A stretch of 24,773 bases of DNA from a virus. The position numbers and the translations under genes are program-made. The DNA is taken from the IMG/VR virus record IMGVR_UViG_3300025012_000275, positions 1-24,773 of that record, one strand, 5' to 3'. Shown here piece after piece: positions 1-6,257 of the stretch. Position 1 is the stretch's first letter. Each line of letters begins with the position of its first letter. Under the pieces are notes generated by a model, which was not told the origin of the DNA, did not search any database, and worked only from the letters and a program-made list of their open reading frames with translations.

Positions 1-1
1 A

Positions 2-991
2 ACGGGTGGAGTTTCTCTTAATGCTGAAACGCTGGAGGAAATGTCGCACCCGATTGCCGAAGCCATTCTTAAAGTAAGAAAGTATCGTAAGATCCATGAC
101 ACCTTCATTGTGTCGCAGCTGATGGGCCATCAGACCAGGGGAAGAGTACACCCCAATTTTAATCAAACACGGGTTGTGACGGGCCGGTTGTCCTGTAATA
201 ATCCCAACCTTCAGGCCGTACCGAAAAGGGACCCGGAGATGAAGGCCATCCTTCGTCCTCTTTTTTTGCCGGACGATGGCGCACAGCTTTTAAAATGCGA
301 CTATGACCAATCAGACGTTCGGGGATTTGCCCACTACATTTATTCGGTGACCAACGACAAGAATCACCCGATTCTGCAGGCTTACCAGAAGGACCCGGAT
401 ACTGATTTTCATACTTTCGTATCAGAGTTATTGGGGATTCGCAGGAATCCCGGACCAGGGGGAGGGGCAAACGCCAAACAGATTAACCTAGCCATGATTT
501 TTAATATGGGCATGGGGAAGCTAGCCAAACAAATGGGACTGCCGTATGAGGAGGAAATCGGCAGGAATAAGAAAGTTTACTTGAAGCCGGGGCAGGAAGC
601 TATTGACGTTTTCAACATGTACCACAGCAAAATCCCCGGTGCAGCAGACATGGCACAGATGGCATCGTCTATTGCTGCCAGCCGGGGTTATGTGACATCG
701 ATCTGTGGAAGGCACCTACGATTTCCGGATAAACGGTTCACCTACAAGGCCAGTGGCTATCTTTACCAGAGCTTTACTGCCGATCTGATAAAAAAGGCCA
801 TGGTAGAAACGGCCAAGATAGTTGTGCCACAGCTTTCAGTACATGATGAATTGTTATTCAGCATTTACGACAAGGAAACGGCTTTCGCCATTCAGAAAGT
901 TATGCAGGAAGTATTTGCGAACCTGACGGTAATTCCGATCAGGACAAAGCCAGAAGTTGGTCGTTCATGGGGGGAGGTTAATTTTATATGA
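2..991 (+). CDS. dpoZ: Family A DNA polymerase, C-terminal part (DpoZ-like), 5' truncated
   Basis: Replicative phage DNA polymerase of family A; 329 residues are visible and the reading frame is open to the window edge, so the exonuclease region, if any, is outside. Seen: the TGRLSCNNPNLQAVP palm entry; motif A DYDQSDVR (about 299-322); motif B AKQINLAMIFNMGMG (about 473-517); the YQSFTADLIKKAM helix; motif C VHDEL (839-853). Compared by eye with E. coli Pol I, motif A has Asp where Glu710 sits. In the O helix the Lys is kept, but the Arg four residues before it is Gly, and the Phe762/Tyr766 positions are Leu/Phe. Known: polymerases linked to purZ (DpoZ) accept dZTP. Calling this one DpoZ is inference from its purZ and datZ neighbours. 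Its stop overlaps the next start in ATGA. Confidence 0.9.
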   Translation, partial: TGGVSLNAETLEEMSHPIAEAILKVRKYRKIHDTFIVSQLMGHQTRGRVHPNFNQTRVVTGRLSCNNPNLQAVPKRDPEMKAILRPLFLPDDGAQLLKCDYDQSDVRGFAHYIYSVTNDKNHPILQAYQKDPDTDFHTFVSELLGIRRNPGPGGGANAKQINLAMIFNMGMGKLAKQMGLPYEEEIGRNKKVYLKPGQEAIDVFNMYHSKIPGAADMAQMASSIAASRGYVTSICGRHLRFPDKRFTYKASGYLYQSFTADLIKKAMVETAKIVVPQLSVHDELLFSIYDKETAFAIQKVMQEVFANLTVIPIRTKPEVGRSWGEVNFI

Positions 992-1125
992 CATGTAATA
1001 ATTGCGGGGGGACGATGGTTGGAGATGGAGTAACAGAACCCATCCGATGTGAAAACGTGGAACTTGGCGATTGGGAGTATAGAGAACCCGATTGTAATCC
1101 GATTGATTGCGAGGACGAGAAATGA
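988..1125 (+). CDS. 45-aa Cys-rich (zinc-ribbon-like) protein
   Basis: Small gene coupled at both ends by ATGA overlaps: its ATG shares bases with the polymerase stop and its TGA with the SSB start. A strong purine-rich ribosome binding site (GGGGGGAGG, 969-977) lies about 10 bases upstream. The 45-residue product has a CNNC pair near the N terminus and three further Cys (residues 21, 36, 41), so a zinc-binding knuckle is plausible. It is very acidic at the C terminus. I do not recognise a family. Its place between polymerase and SSB suggests a replication accessory role, which is inference only. Confidence 0.7.
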   Translation: MTCNNCGGTMVGDGVTEPIRCENVELGDWEYREPDCNPIDCEDEK

Positions 1126-1529
1126 TCAACGAGGTAAGATTAATAGGCAATGTGGGGCAGGACCCCAGGATCAACAAAAACAGCAAAGGAACCATGGCCA
1201 CTTTTTCTGTTGCCACTACTGAGAAATGGAAGGATAAGCGGACCGGTGATTGGCAGGAAAAGACGGAGTGGCACAAATGCGTTGCCTTCGGCTATCCGGC
1301 AGACTATGTTGACCAGTACCTGGAAAAGGGTGCTCTGGTTTATGTCGAGGGGTCAATGCAGTATGGTAAGTATGAACGGGACGGCGTTGAGATCCCTACT
1401 GCCGAGGTCAAAGCACAAAAAGTAAAAATTTTAAAGAAACAGGGGGATCGAGACAATCAGGCCAGGGACGGGAACAAGTCTACGGACAACGGGTACATGG
1501 GCAGCACAGGTTCTGACGTACCATTTTAA
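1122..1529 (+). CDS. ssb: Single-stranded DNA-binding protein
   Basis: OB-fold SSB of bacterial type that coats ssDNA during phage replication. Seen: the N terminus MINEVRLIGNVGQDP is characteristic of SSB; the core ATFSVATTE, EWHKCVAFG and YVEGSMQYGKYE match the OB-fold strands; the last residues DVPF form the usual acidic tip that recruits partner proteins. Length is 135 aa, short for the family because the disordered linker is brief. I chose ATG 1122, which overlaps the previous stop (ATGA) and places the canonical MINEV start first. A TTG at 1107 would add five residues not typical of SSB. Confidence 0.95.
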   Translation: MINEVRLIGNVGQDPRINKNSKGTMATFSVATTEKWKDKRTGDWQEKTEWHKCVAFGYPADYVDQYLEKGALVYVEGSMQYGKYERDGVEIPTAEVKAQKVKILKKQGDRDNQARDGNKSTDNGYMGSTGSDVPF

Positions 1530-1538
1530 GGAGACATT

Positions 1539-1871
1539 ATGAAATGTTGCACTCTTGAGTGTTACTCTGTGGCAATGGCCAAATCAACAGACACCGACAG
1601 GGAGTTCTGTATTGAATGCGCCATCAAGATTGCCAAGCACTTTGGCCCGGATAAGATAGTGACTTTGCCGGGAATGAGGTTTCCCTGGGATTACGGGGTA
1701 GACGGCCACTGCCCCCATTGCGGTATAAGTTACAACCGGTACCTGATCAATGTTACTGGTGATTGCCCCGCATGTAAAGCCCCACTGCCGGAGTATAAAC
1801 GGCCAACCTTGGAAATGAAACCGTGGGACGACGACAGAAAAATAGAGTATCGGGAAGGCCCACACGACTAA
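1539..1871 (+). CDS. 110-aa Cys-rich zinc-ribbon protein, function unknown
   Basis: Preceded by AAGGAG at 1527-1532, well spaced from the ATG and overlapping the SSB stop region. The product has a C-terminal half with CPHC and CPAC pairs about 20 residues apart, a typical two-knuckle zinc ribbon, and an N-terminal half with CC, a further Cys and CIEC that could hold a second metal. The C-terminal tail is charged (PWDDDRKIEY). I do not recognise a named family. Zinc ribbons of this kind in phage replication operons may bind nucleic acid or protein, but no function can be assigned from sequence. Confidence 0.8.
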   Translation: MKCCTLECYSVAMAKSTDTDREFCIECAIKIAKHFGPDKIVTLPGMRFPWDYGVDGHCPHCGISYNRYLINVTGDCPACKAPLPEYKRPTLEMKPWDDDRKIEYREGPHD

Positions 1872-1883
1872 TTGGGGGCACCA

Positions 1884-2078
1884 ATGGATAAAGAGTATTT
1901 CTGGGCAAGGTATAGGTCAGGTGATTGGCGGATAGCAGAAAAGAGGTTCTTGAATAGGTGGTTTGTTTGTGGGGTTGGTCACATAAAAAACCACGTTATT
2001 TTTGAAGGGTACCGTAGCCCCAAATCACCGGACGATATTGTTGAAATCGGGGAAAAGGTAATTTGCCCCTATAAATAA
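1884..2078 (+). CDS. 64-aa hypothetical protein
   Basis: Short basic-aromatic protein (MDKEYFWARY start, four Trp/Tyr-rich stretches, one Cys near residue 29 and one near the C terminus). The frame could also open at a TTG at 1872, directly after the upstream stop, but ATG 1884 with GGGGG about 7 bases ahead looks the better start. It is followed by a 29-base spacer that leads into purZ. I do not recognise the family. It lies in the replication operon, in step with its neighbours, which supports that it is real. Confidence 0.6.
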   Translation: MDKEYFWARYRSGDWRIAEKRFLNRWFVCGVGHIKNHVIFEGYRSPKSPDDIVEIGEKVICPYK

Positions 2079-2079
2079 A

Positions 2080-2089
2080 AACCACCACA
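2080..2089 (+). promoter_or_regulatory. AACCACCACA box in the spacer before purZ
   Basis: The 29-base gap before purZ carries AACCACCACA, then six bases, then the ribosome binding site GAGGAG. The same AACCACCA core lies just upstream of the ribosome binding site of the minus-strand tail chaperone G (16994-17003) and of the lipoprotein gene (24466-24473). Role unknown: a leader element, operator or translation enhancer are all possible. Confidence 0.3.
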
Positions 2090-2107
2090 CATTAGAGGAG
2101 ATTTGCG

Positions 2108-3124
2108 ATGAATGTACATGTTGTTTACGGCGGTCAGTTCGGCAGTGAGTCAAAACGGTTGTTTACCGAGTATTACTGCAAGAATTGGCAGCCAGGGGCC
2201 ATCATTACCAATGCTATGCCCAACAGCGGCGGATTTGATAGTGTAGGCGACAAATGGTCCACCCTGCCGATCGGCTACCCAGCTACCTTGATGATTTCCC
2301 CTGGATCAGTGATTAATCTCGATAATCTCAAGAAAGAGATTAAGCAGCTACCGAAAGGGGCCAAGGTAGTCATTCACGAAAATGCAGCAGTGATCGACGA
2401 TAGTCACTTCACAAGTGAAAAGGACTATGTTCGGGTTGGTTCTACCATGACCGGGGGAGCAGCTGCTGCAAAACAGAAAATGGACCGGGACCCAAGTGCA
2501 CGAATCCTGGCCAGGGATTATTTTGAAGACACCCTGAACAATGCCGCCTGGATACGGGAATTGCACAAACACGATAAGGTCCTAGCGGTCTGTGCACAGG
2601 GTCACAGTCTGTCGCTCAATTTCGGTTTCTGGCCATACACTACCAGCAGGAATACCAGTCCTGCTCAAGTCATTGCCGATGCCGGAATTTCTCCGATGGC
2701 AGTTAAACGGATTATTGGCTGTTTTCGGACCTTCCCAATTCGGGTATCCAACCGATTCGATGAAATGGGAGAAATGGTGGGTTGGTCCGGTCCCTGTTAT
2801 TCTGACCAGGAGGAATTGTCCTGGGAAGATATCGGGGTTCCGCAGGAGTTTACCAGTGTCAGCAAAAAGGTTCGTAGAGTATTTACATTTTCACATCAGC
2901 AATTGGTCGAATCAGTCCTGCTCAATGGCACCACCGATGTCTTTCTCGGTTTTATCAATTATTTGCCGGTCTACATGCAGGATGATTTTTTCCGGGCTGT
3001 GCGGGACACCTGCCTAAATAACGGGGCCAATTTATCGTGGATCGGTTGCGGTAAGACCACTGACGACATCTTTTCCCGCATTAGTGATAAAGGATATGGT
3101 TTTGACATTTCCTGGATAAAGTAA
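2108..3124 (+). CDS. purZ: PurZ-like (d)GMP:aspartate ligase (N6-succino-2-amino-deoxyadenylate synthase)
   Basis: Member of the adenylosuccinate synthetase superfamily, 338 aa against about 430 for cellular PurA, as for phage PurZ. Seen: P-loop region GGQFGSESKR (residues 8-17) with Ser13 where PurA has its catalytic Asp13; MPNSGG (37-42); GSTMTGGAAAA (111-121); AQGHSLSLNFGFWPYTTS (163-180), matching the PurA GAQG...HGTYPYVTSS segment; and TSVSKKVRRV (249-258), matching the aspartate loop. Known: PurZ condenses dGMP with aspartate using ATP or dATP, committing to dZTP, and lacks Asp13. Odd: the P-loop GKG is SKR, and the residue at PurA His41 is Gly42. Downstream genes for dGTP/dATP hydrolysis support the PurZ reading. 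A divergent PurA or the PurZ0 clade is the alternative. Ribosome binding site GAGGAG. Confidence 0.85.
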   Translation: MNVHVVYGGQFGSESKRLFTEYYCKNWQPGAIITNAMPNSGGFDSVGDKWSTLPIGYPATLMISPGSVINLDNLKKEIKQLPKGAKVVIHENAAVIDDSHFTSEKDYVRVGSTMTGGAAAAKQKMDRDPSARILARDYFEDTLNNAAWIRELHKHDKVLAVCAQGHSLSLNFGFWPYTTSRNTSPAQVIADAGISPMAVKRIIGCFRTFPIRVSNRFDEMGEMVGWSGPCYSDQEELSWEDIGVPQEFTSVSKKVRRVFTFSHQQLVESVLLNGTTDVFLGFINYLPVYMQDDFFRAVRDTCLNNGANLSWIGCGKTTDDIFSRISDKGYGFDISWIK

Positions 3125-3133
3125 CCTTAACCG

Positions 3134-3151
3134 GGGGCTTCAGCCCCTTTT
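3134..3151 (+). terminator. Hairpin with T-run after purZ
   Basis: GGGGC-TTCA-GCCCC (3134-3147), a 5-bp all-GC stem with a possible extra G-U pair, is followed by TTTT. It sits in the 40-base gap between purZ and the next gene, whose AAGGAGG begins right after. It has the form of a weak intrinsic terminator or attenuator that would lower expression of the downstream hydrolases relative to purZ. Confidence 0.6.
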
Positions 3152-3164
3152 AAAGGAGGAATAT

Positions 3165-3584
3165 ATGGACCAGAAGTTTGGGCCAAAAATTCCATTTACC
3201 CTTGAAATAAATCCGGGGGGGATGGAAGGGTTAAAAAAGGCCCTGGAACGGAAGAACAGGAAATGGGACGACGGCAAGTTAAAATACCACCTGATCCTGC
3301 CGCAGTTCCTGGAGTTGATGGCAGAAATTCTTACACGAGGTGAAATCAATCACCCAAAAGAACCAAACGGTACCCCCTCCTGGCAGTTGGTAGAAAAAGA
3401 GGCGTATGAGGATGCTCTATTTCGCCATTTTCAGGCATACCGCAGGGGGGAGATCATTGACCCGGACCCCAAGATGCCGACCGATCACATGGGCAACATT
3501 GCCGTAAACGCCATGTTCTTGTGGTGGTTTAATCGGCAGCGGGAAGGGTATCTGGGGGAAACTGACACAGTTAACGAGGACTAA
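3165..3584 (+). CDS. dATP/dGTP diphosphohydrolase-family protein (MazZ role)
   Basis: Likely nucleotide pyrophosphohydrolase that turns dGTP into dGMP, the PurZ substrate, and may also remove dATP. Seen: 139 aa with the family pattern DDGKLKYHLILPQFLELMAEIL (residues 35-56), RGEINHP (59-65), EDALFRHFQAYRRGE (82-96), then IDPD and the DHMGNIAVNAMFL segment (108-119), matching the all-alpha family known from phage as the dATP/dGTP diphosphohydrolase N-terminal domain (formerly DUF5664). Acidic and His residues in these helices would bind the metal. Known: the phiVC8 member is described as acting in dZTP synthesis. This differs from the MazG-like MazZ of cyanophage S-2L. Strong ribosome binding site AAGGAGGA just after the purZ hairpin. 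Activity here is inferred from family and context. Confidence 0.75.
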   Translation: MDQKFGPKIPFTLEINPGGMEGLKKALERKNRKWDDGKLKYHLILPQFLELMAEILTRGEINHPKEPNGTPSWQLVEKEAYEDALFRHFQAYRRGEIIDPDPKMPTDHMGNIAVNAMFLWWFNRQREGYLGETDTVNED

Positions 3585-3585
3585 T

Positions 3586-3786
3586 ATGCTACCAAAAATT
3601 CCGTCTTCCCTGGACGAGGCCATGAAGACCACTTATGCGGGACCATGGCACATACGATATAACCCAAATAAGTGCGCTTGTCCTGTTTATGATTGCGGGG
3701 CAGGGCGGTATCTTCAGTGCCAAAACCCCAACGGGTACGGGGTTGATGGGATTTTTTGTAAAGGCCACAAGGAGCCAAAATCATGA
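3586..3786 (+). CDS. 66-aa Cys-rich hypothetical protein
   Basis: Begins one base after the previous stop (TAATATG) and ends with an ATGA overlap into datZ, so it is translationally coupled on both sides. The product has five Cys (KCACPVYDC, LQC, IFCKGH) with a His near the last, a pattern compatible with one zinc site. No family recognised. Its position between two nucleotide hydrolases suggests a role near the dZ pathway, but nothing in the sequence shows one. An overlapping frame at 3635-3871 was judged a shadow. Confidence 0.65.
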   Translation: MLPKIPSSLDEAMKTTYAGPWHIRYNPNKCACPVYDCGAGRYLQCQNPNGYGVDGIFCKGHKEPKS

Positions 3787-4268
3787 CAGAAATAAGAGAT
3801 CATTTTCCAGCACCGTTTGGAAAGCACCCGGAATTAAGGGCAGGAATCGTTCCCCGGTGGGCAATTATTAAAACATCAAAAACTCAATCCGTTGCAGAGC
3901 ATTCCTACAACGTGGCAATGATAACCCGGATCATTTTGACTGGCTTTATTTTGACCCCGCTGGATGACAATGATATTATCCTGATGGCCCTGGACCATGA
4001 TTGGAAATCTGAGGTCTACACCGGAGATATCCCTAATCCTGCCAAAGTGCGTAACCCCAATGCAGAGGTCCTGTCGATCGAAGAAGCAATCATAAAGCTG
4101 GCAGACTGTATCGAGGGTTACGCTTTTATTAACAGGAATTGCAGCGACTCCACATCGGTAAAAATGTGGGTGATGGGCGATCTAGAAGTACAGATTAATG
4201 CCCTATGTAATTTTCTGGAAATAAACGGCAGGGACATCTGGCCTACAATCTCAGGGATGGTATTATAA
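3783..4268 (+). CDS. datZ: DatZ-like HD-domain dATP phosphohydrolase
   Basis: HD-domain phosphohydrolase of the YfbR/DatZ type, expected to strip dATP (or dAMP) so that Z replaces A in phage DNA. Seen, in order: PRW (residues 24-26), matching the Arg-Trp pair that holds deoxyadenosine nucleotides in YfbR; SVAEHSYNVA with metal His40; DHD with His72-Asp73; Glu77; TGDIPNP with Asp82; KLADCIEG with Asp108. All expected HD ligands are present. Length is 161 aa. Known: S-2L DatZ is a dATP triphosphohydrolase and co-occurs with purZ. Start ATG overlaps the preceding stop (ATGA), and the stop directly precedes the next ATG. Whether it removes triphosphate or acts on the monophosphate cannot be told from sequence. 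Confidence 0.85.
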   Translation: MTEIRDHFPAPFGKHPELRAGIVPRWAIIKTSKTQSVAEHSYNVAMITRIILTGFILTPLDDNDIILMALDHDWKSEVYTGDIPNPAKVRNPNAEVLSIEEAIIKLADCIEGYAFINRNCSDSTSVKMWVMGDLEVQINALCNFLEINGRDIWPTISGMVL

Positions 4269-4850
4269 ATGAAAAAGATTTTATTTGTTGATACGGAAAC
4301 AACCGGCCTAGACCCTAAGATTAACGGCATCCATCAGATCGCTGCTCAGATCGTTGTTGATGGCAAAATGGAAATGGAGTTTGATTTTAAATTCCGTCCA
4401 CTCGACACCGAAAAGATCGAACCGGAGGCCCTGGCAGTGTCTGGTTTAACGGTAGAAGAAGTCATGGCCCGACCTTTATCGAGCAAGGACGTTTATAAAA
4501 AGATCGACTCGATTCTCTGCCAGTTTGTAAACAAGTATGATAAGCACGATAAAATGGTGATATCGGGCTATAATTGCAATTTCGACGCTCAATTTCTCAG
4601 CGAATGGTACAAGAAGCACAATAACAAGTATTTCTTTGGCCTGTGCCATGGTGGAGCATACTTGGACGGCTTGACTATGGCCCTGCTACTGGAAATAAAA
4701 AAGGGAGAAAAGGTATTTTTCCCGGATCGGAAATTGGGTACGGTGGCAAAACACCTGGGTGTTCAATTGGATGATGCCCACGATGCCTTGGCCGACATTA
4801 TCGCTACCAGGGACGTAATACGGTCCTTATGGAGGGAATTGGGGCTATGA
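4269..4850 (+). CDS. DEDDh 3'-5' exonuclease (DnaQ-like)
   Basis: Stand-alone 3'-5' exonuclease of the DnaQ/RNase T superfamily, 193 aa, starting directly after the datZ stop. Seen: ExoI VDTETTGLDP with Asp8 and Glu10; ExoII GYNCNFDAQFL with Asp106; ExoIII HDALADIIAT with His171 and Asp176. All five DEDDh residues are intact, so it should be catalytically active and metal-dependent. It may proofread for the polymerase or degrade host DNA. Placement between datZ and a VRR-NUC nuclease, in one operon with the polymerase, favours replication or recombination. Whether the truncated polymerase has its own exonuclease domain is not visible here. Confidence 0.92.
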   Translation: MKKILFVDTETTGLDPKINGIHQIAAQIVVDGKMEMEFDFKFRPLDTEKIEPEALAVSGLTVEEVMARPLSSKDVYKKIDSILCQFVNKYDKHDKMVISGYNCNFDAQFLSEWYKKHNNKYFFGLCHGGAYLDGLTMALLLEIKKGEKVFFPDRKLGTVAKHLGVQLDDAHDALADIIATRDVIRSLWRELGL

Positions 4851-5254
4851 GCGAAAAGACACTGTGGAAATGGTTAAACAAAAAGATGGCCCATGACCCA
4901 AATTGGAGAAGTGCCAGATTGGAAAAATGTTTAGAAAAAGGAATCCCGGATGCGGTGGTGCGGTTTACTGATTCAAATTCACGGACGATGCTTATTACTT
5001 TTATGGAATTAAAGGATTGGTCAGAATCCCCAAAGCACCCTTTATCAGTAGAACAGAAAAATTTCATTCAAACATTCGGCGGGGCAGTGTTGATTAGAGC
5101 ACAAGATAAATTGTGCATGTTAGGCAAGAATCACAATCTTGTGCCACTGATGTCTGCTGATGTTGGGTACGCACTTAGTCACGGGATAGTTACCCCCATT
5201 TCAGATTTTACCCCGGCATGGCTAAATGCGGCCCTTACACATTGTGAACTGTGA
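4847..5254 (+). CDS. VRR-NUC-type PD-(D/E)xK nuclease
   Basis: Predicted small endonuclease of the VRR-NUC branch of the PD-(D/E)xK fold, 135 aa. Seen: acidic residues Glu26 and Glu30 in the N-terminal helix; KGIPDAVVRF with Pro34-Asp35; FMELK with Glu54 and Lys56; LSVEQKNF with Gln70; then GGAVLIRA, the order typical of VRR-NUC. The family cuts branched or flapped DNA, so processing of replication or recombination intermediates is likely. I chose ATG 4847 (ATGA overlap with the exonuclease stop, GGAGGG 10 bases ahead) over the ATG at 4829. It is the last plus-strand gene; its 3' end overlaps the end of the opposing late operon by 20 bp. Confidence 0.85.
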   Translation: MSEKTLWKWLNKKMAHDPNWRSARLEKCLEKGIPDAVVRFTDSNSRTMLITFMELKDWSESPKHPLSVEQKNFIQTFGGAVLIRAQDKLCMLGKNHNLVPLMSADVGYALSHGIVTPISDFTPAWLNAALTHCEL

Positions 5255-5417
5255 TATCTGGTTTACTGGTTTTGGTGACTATTACCCCTGACACCATGAC
5301 CACATAATCTCCCCGCGAAAAAGGTTTATCGGTAAAGGATATGGACTCCCGGCCTACCATATCCTTTATCTTTACCTTTCCTTCGCCAAGTATTTCTGTT
5401 ATCTCCACTATTTTCAT
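5235..5417 (-). CDS. 60-aa hypothetical protein, last gene of late operon
   Basis: Small beta-rich protein (KVKIKDMVG, GDYVVMVSGVIV) with no Cys and no signal or membrane segment, suggestive of a small barrel, but no family is recognised. Its ATG overlaps the upstream stop in ATGA, which supports translation in step with the late operon. Its stop end overlaps the end of the convergent nuclease gene by 20 bp. As the final gene after the tail-tip block it is probably a tail-tip accessory or virion protein (inference). Confidence 0.65.
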   Translation of the reverse strand: MKIVEITEILGEGKVKIKDMVGRESISFTDKPFSRGDYVVMVSGVIVTKTSKPDITVHNV

Positions 5418-5719
5418 GCCAAGGGTACCTCCACTTCGATTGTGGTGACGGTGGACAGGGCTTTCTTGGCCACTGTTACCGAAACATCGTAAGACATCAC
5501 CATGCCATAAAAAGTGGCAGGACCATAAACGATCTTGGCAATGTGTCCCGGCTGTATATAGTCACTATTTAGCATTTCCATAGTTAGTATAATCACATCC
5601 TGGCCATTTTCGTTGATTTCTTGCCGCCCAATCTCAAGCAAGGACGTTGGTAATTTTAAAAATGTTATAATATCGGGTCCCGGTTTATCGGCAGGGGCGC
5701 GTTGTGCAATAATAGCCAT
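5414..5719 (-). CDS. 101-aa tail-tip-associated hypothetical protein
   Basis: Unrecognised 101-aa protein in the distal part of the late operon. It is mostly beta by appearance: ITFLKLP, DVIILTMEML, HIAKIVYGP, FYGMVMSYDVSVTV, STVTTIEVEVPLA. No Cys, no hydrophobic export signal. It starts a few bases after the preceding stop and overlaps the next gene by ATGA. Position directly after the hub-like protein gene suggests a small tail-tip component; this is inference from context. Confidence 0.7.
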   Translation of the reverse strand: MAIIAQRAPADKPGPDIITFLKLPTSLLEIGRQEINENGQDVIILTMEMLNSDYIQPGHIAKIVYGPATFYGMVMSYDVSVTVAKKALSTVTTIEVEVPLA

Positions 5720-5722
5720 GTT

Positions 5723-6256
5723 TTACACCAGTGAAATATAAAAGACCACCCCAATTGGGTAGCTTTCGTCTTCTTCTAGTTCCATTTTAGGGACCGATAG
5801 CCGATAGATCTTTACCGCGTATTCGGTGTCAATCGAAGCCATGAATGGGGCCTTATCTGCGTCACCAGTAAGAGAAACTCTACCAATCGGATCGGCAGCG
5901 GGAGTTACTGACCCTCCCCTGCCCAGGTATTCGATGGTGTATTTACTTGGCACCACGTCAAATTCATATTTATCGAGATCTTCGGCCTCTCTCCCGGCAA
6001 ACAATGTGGTGTCAAGTTTGCTGCGGCTCTCGGACCCGATGTATTGCACAGATCCATCTGTCGACACAACTTCGTCAATAATCACATTGGTTGAGTGATT
6101 GACCGCAATAAATACTTGATCGCCAGGGCCAAAGGATGATTTCAGGTCCCCTACTTCATCAACATTTAAAATATCGTCGATATCTATGTTGAATAGATAG
6201 TCGCCCTTGATCGATCCCGCACTATACTTAACAAGAATGGTTCCTTCAAGTCCCAT
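5723..6256 (-). CDS. 177-aa tail-tip-associated hypothetical protein
   Basis: Unrecognised 177-aa acidic protein. The N-terminal part (GTILVKYSAG, DYLFNIDIDDIL, DQVFIAVNHS) looks like a small beta domain, followed by a longer beta-rich region ending in GVVFYISLV. It starts one base after the hub-like gene stop and is followed by two smaller genes with short spacing, so it belongs to the tail-tip cluster. Probably a virion component; no function can be read from the sequence. Confidence 0.75.
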   Translation of the reverse strand: MGLEGTILVKYSAGSIKGDYLFNIDIDDILNVDEVGDLKSSFGPGDQVFIAVNHSTNVIIDEVVSTDGSVQYIGSESRSKLDTTLFAGREAEDLDKYEFDVVPSKYTIEYLGRGGSVTPAADPIGRVSLTGDADKAPFMASIDTEYAVKIYRLSVPKMELEEDESYPIGVVFYISLV

Positions 6257-6257
6257 A

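Noticed and set aside
1107-1121. TTG start extending SSB by five residues
   Set aside because: ATG 1122 overlaps the upstream stop as ATGA and yields the standard SSB N terminus.
2108-3124. Ordinary cellular PurA (AMP synthesis)
   Set aside because: It is about 90 residues shorter than PurA, lacks the catalytic Asp13 equivalent and sits beside DatZ-like and dATP/dGTP hydrolase genes.
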